Assembly (NCBI GenBank): GCA_003649445.1
Contig: QMRV01000048.1
Location: 1 to 15,919 of the forward strand
Origin: Thermoprotei archaeon
Lineage (GTDB): Archaea; Thermoproteota; Thermoprotei; Thermofilales; B15-G2
DNA: 15,919 nucleotides
Direction: 5' to 3'
Notes under the pieces: generated by a model
The model's database searches: none
The model's input: only the letters and a program-made list of their open reading frames with translations
What the model was told of the DNA's origin: nothing
Translations under genes and position numbers: made by a program
Shown here: positions 1 through 7,351 of the stretch, piece by piece
Layout of the letters: each line of letters starts with the position of its first letter
Position numbering within the stretch: the first letter of the stretch is position 1

Positions 1-146
1 CTGTGTTCAGTGAAGTGAAGCTCTATCCACTAAAAGTACCCGGGAACCCGGGGTATAGGGGATTTAAGTGCTCAAACTACGTTAAAAGACTATTTCCTCA
101 TGTACACGACACTAACGGCTTTTTTATAGCAAAATTCGCTGCTTAG
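1..146 (+). CDS. C-terminal end of an RNA 5-methylcytosine methyltransferase (NOL1/NOP2/Sun family), 5' truncated
   Basis: Reading frame 3 (first full codon at base 3) is open from the window edge to a TAG at 144-146 and gives 47 residues. The end of this peptide, RLFPHVHDTNGFFIAKF, matches from memory the conserved tail of NOL1/NOP2/Sun (RsmB/RsmF/Trm4-like) enzymes, which use S-adenosylmethionine to methylate C5 of cytosine in tRNA or rRNA. The catalytic cysteines and the SAM-binding fold lie outside the window, so substrate and exact subfamily cannot be judged. The sequence around 39-52 is locally GC-rich and codes for PGNPG. The stop lies three bases before the end of the convergent radical SAM gene. 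Family call is fairly firm; the RNA target is unknown. Confidence 0.82.
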   Translation, partial: VFSEVKLYPLKVPGNPGYRGFKCSNYVKRLFPHVHDTNGFFIAKFAA

Positions 147-149
147 CAT

Positions 150-1778
150 TCAACATACCCCGCATTGAGTGCATTTTTCAAAGCATGCTGGAGTTATTTC
201 AGCTGAAAGAAATTTCTCGTACTCTTTTCGCAGATATTCTTCTTTGACACCGGTTTCTACTACACTCCAAGGCTTGAGTTCGATCATTTTCTTAAGATAT
301 TTCTGAGGATTTATACTGAAGCTCGATAAGGCTTTTCTCCAGCCACTTTTTCCTCCTCCTAGTTTAGCTGCATAGGTAATTACTTCACTTAAAGACGAAT
401 CTCCAAGAGATAAAATCGCCTGAATTTGCGCGTCAAATGGGCTGTAGCCCTCTACTCTTGAAACCGGCTTGAGAATTTTTTCTAGAAATACCCTTTTCTT
501 CTGCAGTATTGATTTATCTTCAATTATTATCCACTGAAGTGGAGTATGTGCTTTGGGTATTAGAGGATTTATTGAAACTCTTATGTTTTCTCTAGACAAC
601 TTTAATCTAGTTTTTATCTCTTTAACTAATTCAGCTATTTCATTGAAGTCTTCTTTTTCTTCTCCTGGGATACCGTAAAGGAAATAGAGTTTAATATTTC
701 GTATACCTAACTTTACTGCACTTAAACATTTATTTATAATTTCACTATTCTCAATTGGTTTATTTAATTTTAATCTAATTCTTTCACTACTTTCAGGCGC
801 TATAGTTAGAGTTCTCTGACCGAGCTCCGCCATAAGCTTTAAGACGTCGTCCTCAACGGCATCTGTTCTGAGTGCAGGTAAAGATACTGAAAGTTCTTTT
901 TCTTTGCAGTACTCTAAAAGCTTTAAAAGATTTTTATAGTCGCTTAGCGAAGAACCTATTAAGACTATCTTGTCTACCTGACTATTTTCAATAGTCTTGT
1001 CTACAAGCTCTTTAATTTTAGTAAGGGATCTTTCTCTATATGGTCTAAAACAGTATCCTAAGAGACAAAATCTGCAGCCTCTTCCACAGCCGCGAGTTAC
1101 TTCGATTTGCGCTGCTTTTCCAAAAACAGGTTCTAGCTCTCTGTGCTCAGTTATCGGCAAAATTTGTCGAGTTGGATGAAGGACTTTGTCAAGGTCTTTT
1201 ACCCATACTCTTTCTGTACGGTCGCTTACTCCTGGCACGTAAGTGCCATCGATTTCAGCTAGTTTAGGAAGACTCTCTCTATTTTGCTTTACTTCAGCTG
1301 CCTCATAGACTAGCTCTATTAAAGAAGGTTCTGCCTCTCCTATGAAACAAGCATCTGCTATGTTTTCTAGTGGCCGAGGATTTGCTGTAACTGGAGGCCC
1401 TCCTACAATTACCATTGGGTCATTCTCCTTTCTTTCATATCTGGAGGGGTTTATTCCGGCTGAAATAAGTATTCGTGCAATGTTTACGTAGTCCAGCTCG
1501 TAGTGCACTGAGAATAGTACTACATCGAACTCTCGAAGTGGAGCAGACGACTCAATAGACTTAGGGGGAGGCTCCCTGCCAGAAAGCGTTGAGAGAACTA
1601 CTCTCTCGCAAGCGATTTCGGGCTCAGAATTGAGTATAAAATATAGGAGCTGATATCCTAGACTAGAAATCGCTACCTTATAGATTGAAGGATAGCATAA
1701 AGCTACCTTTACTTTTATTCTAGAGAGCCTCTTCTTAACTACATTTCTTTCATCAAATTTTATTAGTTTATAGCTCAT
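150..1778 (-). CDS. B12-binding/radical SAM protein with C-terminal cysteine cluster (TIGR03960-like)
   Basis: A 542-residue protein. Residues about 25-165 look like the cobalamin-binding-type Rossmann domain that precedes many radical SAM domains (VVLFSVHYELDY, IVGGPPVTANPRP, FIGEAEPSL). Residues about 222-430 form the radical SAM domain, with cluster cysteines C231, C235 and C238 in TRGCGRGCRFC, followed by a typical LYFLYGIPGE segment. The C terminus carries C532, C536, C539 and C542 in ITPACFEKCTQCGVC. The stretch PWSVVETGV...L.KEY before it resembles the end of the uncharacterised bacterial TIGR03960 radical SAM family, as remembered. The cluster may bind a second iron-sulfur centre (inference). 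The reaction is unknown. It is the second gene of an operon, 12 bases after the winged-helix gene, with an ATG start and no clear ribosome site. Confidence 0.85.
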   Translation of the reverse strand: MSYKLIKFDERNVVKKRLSRIKVKVALCYPSIYKVAISSLGYQLLYFILNSEPEIACERVVLSTLSGREPPPKSIESSAPLREFDVVLFSVHYELDYVNIARILISAGINPSRYERKENDPMVIVGGPPVTANPRPLENIADACFIGEAEPSLIELVYEAAEVKQNRESLPKLAEIDGTYVPGVSDRTERVWVKDLDKVLHPTRQILPITEHRELEPVFGKAAQIEVTRGCGRGCRFCLLGYCFRPYRERSLTKIKELVDKTIENSQVDKIVLIGSSLSDYKNLLKLLEYCKEKELSVSLPALRTDAVEDDVLKLMAELGQRTLTIAPESSERIRLKLNKPIENSEIINKCLSAVKLGIRNIKLYFLYGIPGEEKEDFNEIAELVKEIKTRLKLSRENIRVSINPLIPKAHTPLQWIIIEDKSILQKKRVFLEKILKPVSRVEGYSPFDAQIQAILSLGDSSLSEVITYAAKLGGGKSGWRKALSSFSINPQKYLKKMIELKPWSVVETGVKEEYLRKEYEKFLSAEITPACFEKCTQCGVC

Positions 1779-1790
1779 GGAGACTACTTA

Positions 1791-2390
1791 CTATATATCT
1801 GATAGCAGCCATATATAGCTCCGAGTCTCAAGACCCCTGAACATAACTTTCTTTAACTCAAATAAAAGGTCTTTAGTGTAGTCAAGCAGATAGCTTTTCA
1901 TCGTCTCATCGGGTACATTTAGGAAGTACGGCCAGCTTTTTTCAAACATAGAGAGAGCTTTTAAGTAGAGAACCATTAGAGGCTTGTCTTTAAATGTTTT
2001 CTTTAGCTTCTCTAAATCGTTTACTACTTCGTCAGCTTTTCTAACAAGTACTTTACTTAATCTAACATACTTTCCTTTCATTCCCTCAATTAACCTAAAG
2101 GCTATTCGCTTACCTCTATCAGTTAGCATATATTTTTTTACAAGCCCTCCTCCAGGACTTCTGACAACATGACATTTAATGAGACCATCCATTTCCAGCT
2201 TTACTAGAGCTTTAGTTAGCTCGTGACTATAGGGCCCAAAAGTACCAAGACCGTAGTTGAAGTCTATGTACTTGTATATAAAGAACATTAGCTGAATTCT
2301 CGCAAAACCGTGAATAGGAGACGCGTTATCTACTGCGAGCAGTATTAATGGCCATACCTCTTTCGCAGGCTTAATGATGTCTTTGAGCAC
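1791..2390 (-). CDS. Hypothetical protein with a winged-helix-like N-terminal region (YwgA/DUF4065-like)
   Basis: A 199-residue soluble protein of unknown function. Residues about 27-100 have the pattern HGFARIQLMFFIYKY...FGPYSHELTKAL.KLEMDGLI...YMLTDRGKRIA, which resembles the winged-helix-like module of YwgA/DUF4065-type proteins, where GPYS and GLI are typical landmarks. The C-terminal half is charged and probably helical, without a motif I recognise. The start is a GTG at 2388-2390: the frame upstream is closed by a stop at 2403-2405 and no ATG lies between. The TATA-like box at 2412-2419 sits 22-29 bases upstream, which fits a leaderless message. It is the promoter-proximal partner of the radical SAM gene, so the two products may act together or the first may regulate. 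Function is a guess. Confidence 0.75.
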   Translation of the reverse strand: MLKDIIKPAKEVWPLILLAVDNASPIHGFARIQLMFFIYKYIDFNYGLGTFGPYSHELTKALVKLEMDGLIKCHVVRSPGGGLVKKYMLTDRGKRIAFRLIEGMKGKYVRLSKVLVRKADEVVNDLEKLKKTFKDKPLMVLYLKALSMFEKSWPYFLNVPDETMKSYLLDYTKDLLFELKKVMFRGLETRSYIWLLSDI

Positions 2391-2411
2391 AGGAGGAAGG
2401 AATCAATAGGG

Positions 2412-2419
2412 AATTTAAG
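2412..2419 (-). promoter_or_regulatory. TATA-like box of the winged-helix/radical SAM operon
   Basis: CTTAAATT on the minus strand lies 22-29 bases before the GTG start at 2390, the spacing expected for an archaeal TATA box on a leaderless transcript. It is identified by position and composition only. Confidence 0.42.
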
Positions 2420-2452
2420 AATTTCGATAAAGCTCTACTGGTCGTTAAATCA

Positions 2453-2460
2453 TTTATTTT
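2453..2460 (+). promoter_or_regulatory. TATA-like box of the amidohydrolase operon
   Basis: TTTATTTT lies 22-29 bases before the GTG at 2482. Together with the opposite box at 2412-2419, it makes the 91-base gap 2391-2481 a divergent promoter region. A GGAGAG at 2461-2466 is too far from the start to be a convincing ribosome site. Confidence 0.42.
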
Positions 2461-2481
2461 GGAGAGAGAATAGAGTTAAAT

Positions 2482-3228
2482 GTGATTATAGACGTTCACG
2501 CACACATAGGATGCGACCACAGATTCGGTTTTAGGCTTTCAGCCAAAGACCTTGTAGCAGCCATGGATAAATACGGCATTACTTGTTCTTTTATTTCATC
2601 TGTGAAGAGCCTGATTTACGACTATAGGGAAGGAAATGACGATGTAGAAGAAGCTTGCATAAAATACCCCAAAAGGCTACTTGGATTAGCCGCCATCCAC
2701 CCTTTGTATGGAGAAGAAGCGTTAAAAGAACTTAGAAAACGACTATCTAGAAAAGAATTTATTGGAATAAAAATACACCCATTTTACTTTAATACTCCGG
2801 CTAATAGCCCATTAATGTATCCTATTGTCGAGGAAGCTATCCGCATGAAAGCCCCGCTTTTCATCCACTCTTATGATGGAGGAATTGAAGTAAGTGACTT
2901 AGCAGACAGGTATCCGGATGCCATAATAGTAATGTACCATATGGGTGGCGGAGACTGGGAAGAAGGAGTTTTACGTGTCAAAAAATACGAGAATGTTTAC
3001 GTCGAGATGTCAAGCTCTTTTGTTGATATAGGAATGGTCGAAACAGCAGTAGAGATGTTAGGAGAACACAGAGTGCTGTATGGAAGCGATATCCCTTTTC
3101 AGACTCCCGCTATATCTATTGCCAAAGTGTTGGAGGCAAATATACCTGAATATGTTAAAGAGCTTATTTTCTACAAAAATGCTTTAAATTTATTTAATTT
3201 AAGGGGAGAATATGATAGATGTTTCTAG
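2482..3228 (+). CDS. Metal-dependent amidohydrolase, Amidohydro_2/COG2159 family, ligands intact
   Basis: A 248-residue TIM-barrel hydrolase. The family's metal-site signatures are all present: HxH at H6 and H8 (DVHAH), K97 with H99 (GIKIHP), H129 (FIHSYDGG), H153 (MYHMGG) and D203 (YGSDIPF). Related proteins include amidohydrolases and decarboxylases acting on small cyclic or carboxylated substrates; the substrate here cannot be told. No signal peptide is seen, so it should be cytoplasmic. The start is GTG at 2482, giving the usual MIIDVHAHIG opening; an overlapping ATG at 2480 runs straight into TGA and is not used. It is the first gene of a two-gene operon whose second gene, a ligand-less paralogue, overlaps its 3' end by 17 bases. 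Confidence 0.88.
   Translation: MIIDVHAHIGCDHRFGFRLSAKDLVAAMDKYGITCSFISSVKSLIYDYREGNDDVEEACIKYPKRLLGLAAIHPLYGEEALKELRKRLSRKEFIGIKIHPFYFNTPANSPLMYPIVEEAIRMKAPLFIHSYDGGIEVSDLADRYPDAIIVMYHMGGGDWEEGVLRVKKYENVYVEMSSSFVDIGMVETAVEMLGEHRVLYGSDIPFQTPAISIAKVLEANIPEYVKELIFYKNALNLFNLRGEYDRCF
3203..3208 (+). promoter_or_regulatory. Shine-Dalgarno site of the second amidohydrolase-like gene
   Basis: GGGGAG ends three bases before the ATG at 3212 and lies inside the end of the preceding gene. It supports that start and coupled translation of the pair. Confidence 0.6.
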
Positions 3229-3937
3229 TTTCATAGGAAGCCTTCCTAAAAGACCCGATAGACTCTCAGTAAACGGTATACTTAGTTTAGCTAAAAAACA
3301 CGGAATAAAATACTTAATATTATCTCATACATCCGCTCATCTTAGCAAAAGTACTTTCTACGGGAACAGACTACTTCAATCAATTATCAAGAAATATACT
3401 CAACTGTATATGGCATATGTCTTTAATCCTTTAGCTCCCGAAGAAGAATATGTAGGAGAAAAAGTCAAGTTAGTTAGAGTAAGTCCACTTTATCACGGCT
3501 ACTCTCTTACAGAAGACAAATTAGTCCGTAGAATACGTGACTTTGCTGAAAAGCTCTCAGTACCTATACATATCCCTCTACGTCTACATTTTTCGGAGCC
3601 GTATCAAGTAAAAGTGACCGCTGTAAGAGACTTTGTATTTAAGTGTGAAGACATACCCGTTATAGTCGGTGGATTCAATTATGATATCTTTCTAGAAGTA
3701 TTGAGATACTTAGGTAAATTTGATAACGTATACTTTGAGATATCTTTGCTTCAAAGCTATAGAGCAGTAGAAACTCTTGTAAAAGAGGTAAGTGCTGATA
3801 GAGTTCTTTTTGGAACTAATATGCCTTTCAGCTATCCGTTGGCATCAATACTTAAAGTATCTAAAGCTGATCTTTCCGAAAAAGAAAAAAAGTTGATTTT
3901 CGAAGAAAATACTAAAAAACTTTTAAAATTTGATTGA
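3212..3937 (+). CDS. Amidohydrolase-like paralogue lacking all metal ligands (probable pseudoenzyme)
   Basis: A 241-residue protein that aligns by eye along its whole length with the preceding amidohydrolase: MIDVSSFIG against IDVHAHIG at the start, RVLFGTNMPFSYPLASILKV against RVLYGSDIPFQTPAISIAKV near the end, and similar helical tails. Every expected metal residue is changed: H6/H8 to S5/F7, K97/H99 to R89/S91, H129 to P122, H153 to G153, D203 to N203. The frame is intact and full length, so this is not a decayed gene. I infer a non-catalytic partner, scaffold or regulatory subunit, possibly forming a heterodimer with its neighbour. A new catalytic site is the alternative. The start is fixed by the GGGGAG site; the gene ends one base before the convergent phosphoesterase. 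Confidence 0.85.
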   Translation: MIDVSSFIGSLPKRPDRLSVNGILSLAKKHGIKYLILSHTSAHLSKSTFYGNRLLQSIIKKYTQLYMAYVFNPLAPEEEYVGEKVKLVRVSPLYHGYSLTEDKLVRRIRDFAEKLSVPIHIPLRLHFSEPYQVKVTAVRDFVFKCEDIPVIVGGFNYDIFLEVLRYLGKFDNVYFEISLLQSYRAVETLVKEVSADRVLFGTNMPFSYPLASILKVSKADLSEKEKKLIFEENTKKLLKFD

Positions 3938-3938
3938 G

Positions 3939-6173
3939 CTACTTCTTTCTTTTTCTAAGTATTATTATTGCTATTGCTGCAACGACAACTATAACGAAAA
4001 CTGCTATTACTGCTGGAGTAAAGATTTCTGGTGGCTGTACTACCTCTATTGTTAATGTTTCGCTTATTTCAGGATAGTTATCTGCATAGGCTTTTACTTT
4101 GATTACAGCAGTTCCTGCTTTCACTCCCTCTATTTTTACCTCAATTTGTTTAGATCCTTTAGGATCAATATTTCCAAGAATATATTTTGTCGCCTCTACT
4201 TCGATGTTTTCAGCTGTTACTAGTTCTACTATTACATTTCTTGCTACTCCATCGCCTACATTGTTCACTACTATGACTATTTTGTCCATTTTACCTTTCT
4301 CGACTTTCTTTGGTGCAGTGACGCTGAGCTTTAATTCTGGCTTTGCTAGGACTATTTCTAGTGTAGTTTCGTTAGAATTGCCTGCAAAGTCTGTAGCTTT
4401 AGCTTTTATGTATAGTACTCCGGCTTTCTCTATGTTTTCTTTTGACTCGGGAATCCAGACTATGTATACTACTTTACTGAATTCTGGATCTACTAAATCC
4501 ATTAGTGATGGCTCGTGCCAAGTTTTTCCGTCGAGTGAATACTTTACTTCTACTTCATCGACGCCCCAGCCATGGTCTTCGGCTTTAACTGTAACTAGTG
4601 TCCAGGAGTCCTCGAAATTAAGTTGCTTCGATATAGTCACTTTAGGAGGCTCTTTGTCTTCTACCGCGGCTACTGTGAACTTTACAACAGATTCAGGAGG
4701 CAGAGTCACATTGTGTAACACTATGTAGTAGCAGTCTTCTGCTTCAATAACCGTGTAATTTGGTGTGTATGGATACCACCTATACTCGGAAAGAGGCTTG
4801 TCTTTAGGCAGTTTAAATACTATTCTTATGTTGTAGAAGGCCTGCTTCAGCTCATTTTTGGCTCTAAATGATACTGCATAATGTTTGCCGTCATTTGCTG
4901 GCGCGTAGTAGTATTCAATTGTACCCACTTTATACGGTTTAATTCCCTCTCCTAAGTCTATTGGTATTGAGTTGGGGTACTTGAAAAGACCCGATGCAGC
5001 GTAATATAGTGTACTCTCATCTACTGTTCCGTTAGCATATATTGTTATGAACTTAAAGCCGCGAATGTCTTTTTCTCTGACATCATATGCTACTGCTGCA
5101 GGACAGATGAAGTAGTGTCTATGTCCTTGAGCGTCCTCGATAACAACGTTGAGGTCTGTGTGTATGTGCTCTGAGAGAATTAACCTTACATCGTATTTTA
5201 TGACGAGTGTAAAGAGGTATCTTGCTTCTTCAATGTGATCTCTCCACGATGGGTAGAGATACTTTTTGATATAGTCAAAGTCGCTTTCATTAGTAATTTT
5301 CACTACTTGAGTTAAAACATCTTTCCACTCAGGTGAGAATAGTGGATGATGGAAAGCAAGTATTTTCACTTTACACTTTGTAGTAGCAAGTATTGACTCA
5401 GCCCACTGAAGGTACTTTTTGGGAATCCATCCGTCACTACCTGTGGGGAGAGCTATTATCAAGAAATCGCCTATAGTAACACTGTAGTTTTGTGGACCCA
5501 TTATGCTCTCGTATGTTTCCGCGACCCAGCCGTAGTCATATTCATGGTTTCCTATTACAACATAGCATGGACACTCCAGCATTAAAAAGGATCCTAGAAA
5601 CAGCTTCCATCCGCTTGAGCTAGTAGGTCTTTCAACTAGGTCTCCAATGAATATCGCTAAATCTGGATTAAGCAGATTTATTGTCTTTATAGCCTCGTAG
5701 AAGTATATTGCTCCTCCAGGAGTCTTTGTGTCAGCAAAGGCCAAGAGTCTCAACTTCTTAGGCCATGACTCTAAAACCCAGACACTATGCGGCTCTTCAA
5801 CTTTCTTTTTCTCTCCATCTTTAAACTCGAGTACTAAATCATATAATCCTTTAGGCACTTCATCTGGCAGCTTAAAGTGTACAGTCCATATTTTTTCATT
5901 TTTATTGAACGATGATGAAATATATTCAAGTGTGAATTTACCATAATATTTGCTGACAATATATGCTGACCATTCTCCGGCATTTTCACTAGCCTTGACT
6001 ACTACTTTAAGATTACTACCTTTTAAGACAGGCTCAGGTATTGATGGCAGCGGTCTTTTTACTATCTGAGCATAGAGTACGACAGGAGCATAGGGTGGAG
6101 GCGCTACAGCGGCATATTGGATGCAAAGTACTGCTATTAGCAGCAGAGTAGCTAAAACTAAGTTGTGCCTCAC
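3939..6173 (-). CDS. Secreted, membrane-anchored calcineurin-like metallophosphoesterase with Ig-like and CARDB-like domains
   Basis: A 744-residue surface protein. Residues 1-24 are a Sec-type signal peptide. Residues about 50-135 look like a beta-rich domain. The phosphoesterase spans about 140-380, with D148, GDLVE at 177-181, GNHE at 208-211, HH at 275-276 and EHIH at 336-339. The first motif is DTK rather than the usual DxH, so one metal ligand appears to be missing. A beta-rich segment (about 415-505), an Ig-like segment (about 508-610) and a CARDB-like domain (about 612-712) follow, then a membrane helix at about 717-739 and a KRKK tail that should stay inside. It probably acts on an extracellular phosphoester; the substrate is unknown. 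The GTG start at 6173 has a GGGGGT site five bases upstream. Confidence 0.85.
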   Translation of the reverse strand: MRHNLVLATLLLIAVLCIQYAAVAPPPYAPVVLYAQIVKRPLPSIPEPVLKGSNLKVVVKASENAGEWSAYIVSKYYGKFTLEYISSSFNKNEKIWTVHFKLPDEVPKGLYDLVLEFKDGEKKKVEEPHSVWVLESWPKKLRLLAFADTKTPGGAIYFYEAIKTINLLNPDLAIFIGDLVERPTSSSGWKLFLGSFLMLECPCYVVIGNHEYDYGWVAETYESIMGPQNYSVTIGDFLIIALPTGSDGWIPKKYLQWAESILATTKCKVKILAFHHPLFSPEWKDVLTQVVKITNESDFDYIKKYLYPSWRDHIEEARYLFTLVIKYDVRLILSEHIHTDLNVVIEDAQGHRHYFICPAAVAYDVREKDIRGFKFITIYANGTVDESTLYYAASGLFKYPNSIPIDLGEGIKPYKVGTIEYYYAPANDGKHYAVSFRAKNELKQAFYNIRIVFKLPKDKPLSEYRWYPYTPNYTVIEAEDCYYIVLHNVTLPPESVVKFTVAAVEDKEPPKVTISKQLNFEDSWTLVTVKAEDHGWGVDEVEVKYSLDGKTWHEPSLMDLVDPEFSKVVYIVWIPESKENIEKAGVLYIKAKATDFAGNSNETTLEIVLAKPELKLSVTAPKKVEKGKMDKIVIVVNNVGDGVARNVIVELVTAENIEVEATKYILGNIDPKGSKQIEVKIEGVKAGTAVIKVKAYADNYPEISETLTIEVVQPPEIFTPAVIAVFVIVVVAAIAIIILRKRKK

Positions 6174-6178
6174 GAGAT

Positions 6179-6184
6179 ACCCCC
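6179..6184 (-). promoter_or_regulatory. Shine-Dalgarno site of the phosphoesterase gene
   Basis: GGGGGT on the minus strand, five bases before the GTG at 6173, supports that start codon. Confidence 0.5.
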
Positions 6185-6201
6185 AAGATATTTAACTGCC
6201 C

Positions 6202-6209
6202 TTTATTAA
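6202..6209 (-). promoter_or_regulatory. TATA-like box of the phosphoesterase gene
   Basis: TTAATAAA on the minus strand lies 29-36 bases before the start, compatible with a short leader holding the GGGGGT site. A second AT-rich run at 6188-6195 is closer than expected. Confidence 0.38.
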
Positions 6210-6215
6210 TAATCT

Positions 6216-6236
6216 TCTTCTTGTGTACTAAGAAGA
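6216..6236. repeat. Perfect 7-bp inverted repeat upstream of the phosphoesterase promoter
   Basis: TCTTCTT (6216-6222) and AAGAAGA (6230-6236) are exact reverse complements around a seven-base spacer. The element sits just upstream of the TATA-like box, where archaeal regulators often bind. It could be an operator or a transcript hairpin. Confidence 0.4.
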
Positions 6237-6254
6237 CTATTTGAAAGGACCTCG

Positions 6255-6276
6255 GTAAGAAAATACCTTTAAAAGG
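6255..6276 (-). terminator. Possible terminator of the ABC importer operon
   Basis: Just after the ATPase stop, the minus strand carries CCTTTTAAAGG followed by TATTTTCTTA. The T-rich run is the more credible signal, because the 11-base palindrome has almost no loop. Confidence 0.35.
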
Positions 6277-6277
6277 C

Positions 6278-7348
6278 TCACTCTTTAGGCAAAATTATGA
6301 CATACTCATAAGGTATATATACTTTTACTGTACTTTTAAGCGGTGGGTTAAACCACGGCTCTACGTTGACAAGCAGACTTATGTTGCCTAGACTTATTCT
6401 CATTTGGTTAAACGGTCCTACAAACGATGTCCACTCAACAGTGCCTTCGAACTCGTTGGCTTTGCTTGGGTCATCTATCTGTAGTGCAAAGTCTTCGGGT
6501 TTGAGTACCGCATAGGCAGGCTCTCCCTTTTTTACTTTTATGTCTCTGTCTGGGATAATGCCCTTGATTTTGATGTTGTCTGTTACTAGTGTAACTAGGC
6601 CACCTTCAACTTTCTCTATTTTACCCTCTATTAGAGAACAGCGTCCAAGGAATGTTGCTACAAACAAGTTCTTTGGTCTGCGGTAGACTTCATTTGGCTC
6701 TCCTACTTGCATTATCTTCCCTTGGTTCATTACGGCTATTCTATCGGATATCACTAAGGCTTCTTCTTGGTCGTGTGTGACATATATGGTGGTTATCTTG
6801 AGCTTTTTCTGCAATTTTTTAAGTTCCTCTCTCATTTCTATTCTCAGTCTGGCATCTAAGTTGCTAAGAGGCTCGTCTAGTAGCAGTACCTTAGGCTCTA
6901 TTACGAGAGCTCTAGCTAAAGCAACTCTTTGCTGCTGTCCTCCGCTCAGCTGCGTAGGGTATCTGTCTTCAAGGCCTTTTAGCTTGACTAATTCTAGTAC
7001 TTCGAGTACTCTTTTCCTAATTTCACTCTTAGAATACCCCCTTATCTTAAGACCATAGGCCACGTTCTCGAAAACAGTCATGTGAGGCCATAGAGCATAG
7101 TTCTGAAAGACCATTCCTGTGTTTCGCTTATAGGGGGGCAGGTCTGTGACGTCTTCGTCGTCGAAGAATATTTTACCTTCATCAGGATACTCTAGTCCGG
7201 CTATTACTCTAAGAGTAGTCGTCTTACCACATCCACTGGGACCGAGGAATGTGAAGAATTCCCCCTCTTTTATACTTAAAGTGACATTGTCTACTGCTAC
7301 TACTTTCCCGAAGCGCTTAGTAACCTTTTGGAGCTTTACTTCAACCAT
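6278..7348 (-). CDS. ABC importer ATPase, FbpC/PotA/MalK-like with C-terminal TOBE-type region
   Basis: A 356-residue cytoplasmic ATPase that powers the importer encoded just upstream. All nucleotide-binding motifs are intact: Walker A GPSGCGKT at 36-43, Q-loop Q82 (MVFQNYALWPH), signature LSGGQ at 134-138, Walker B VLLLDE at 154-159, D-loop SNLD and switch H192 (YVTHD). Residues about 235-355 form the regulatory TOBE-type extension found in the CUT1/Fe/polyamine group of importers. The start is ATG at 7348, three bases after the permease stop, so translation is probably coupled. The gene is last in the operon. Its sequence does not reveal the substrate; iron(III), thiamine, polyamine and phosphonate importers share this type. 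Confidence 0.92.
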   Translation of the reverse strand: MVEVKLQKVTKRFGKVVAVDNVTLSIKEGEFFTFLGPSGCGKTTTLRVIAGLEYPDEGKIFFDDEDVTDLPPYKRNTGMVFQNYALWPHMTVFENVAYGLKIRGYSKSEIRKRVLEVLELVKLKGLEDRYPTQLSGGQQQRVALARALVIEPKVLLLDEPLSNLDARLRIEMREELKKLQKKLKITTIYVTHDQEEALVISDRIAVMNQGKIMQVGEPNEVYRRPKNLFVATFLGRCSLIEGKIEKVEGGLVTLVTDNIKIKGIIPDRDIKVKKGEPAYAVLKPEDFALQIDDPSKANEFEGTVEWTSFVGPFNQMRISLGNISLLVNVEPWFNPPLKSTVKVYIPYEYVIILPKE

Positions 7349-7351
7349 ACT

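Noticed and set aside
39..52. CCCGGG-AA-CCCGGG repeat, strikingly GC-rich for this genome.
   Set aside because: It encodes PGNPG within the methyltransferase tail, and coding explains it.
3212..3937. The ligand-less amidohydrolase considered as a decaying pseudogene.
   Set aside because: The frame is full length, it has a good ribosome site and it overlaps the active gene; there are no stops or frameshifts, so a functional pseudoenzyme is the better reading.
4099..4728. Long plus-strand open frame of 209 codons opposite the phosphoesterase.
   Set aside because: It has a Ser/Thr-rich, domain-free translation typical of an antisense shadow, and the opposite strand holds a clear gene with recognised motifs.
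5912..5969. Plus-strand C/D-box RNA-like pattern: ATGATGA at 5912 and CTGA at 5953 and 5966, about 58 bases in total.
   Set aside because: It lies antisense within the phosphoesterase gene, the internal D'/C' boxes are poor, and AT-rich coding sequence makes such short motifs frequent.
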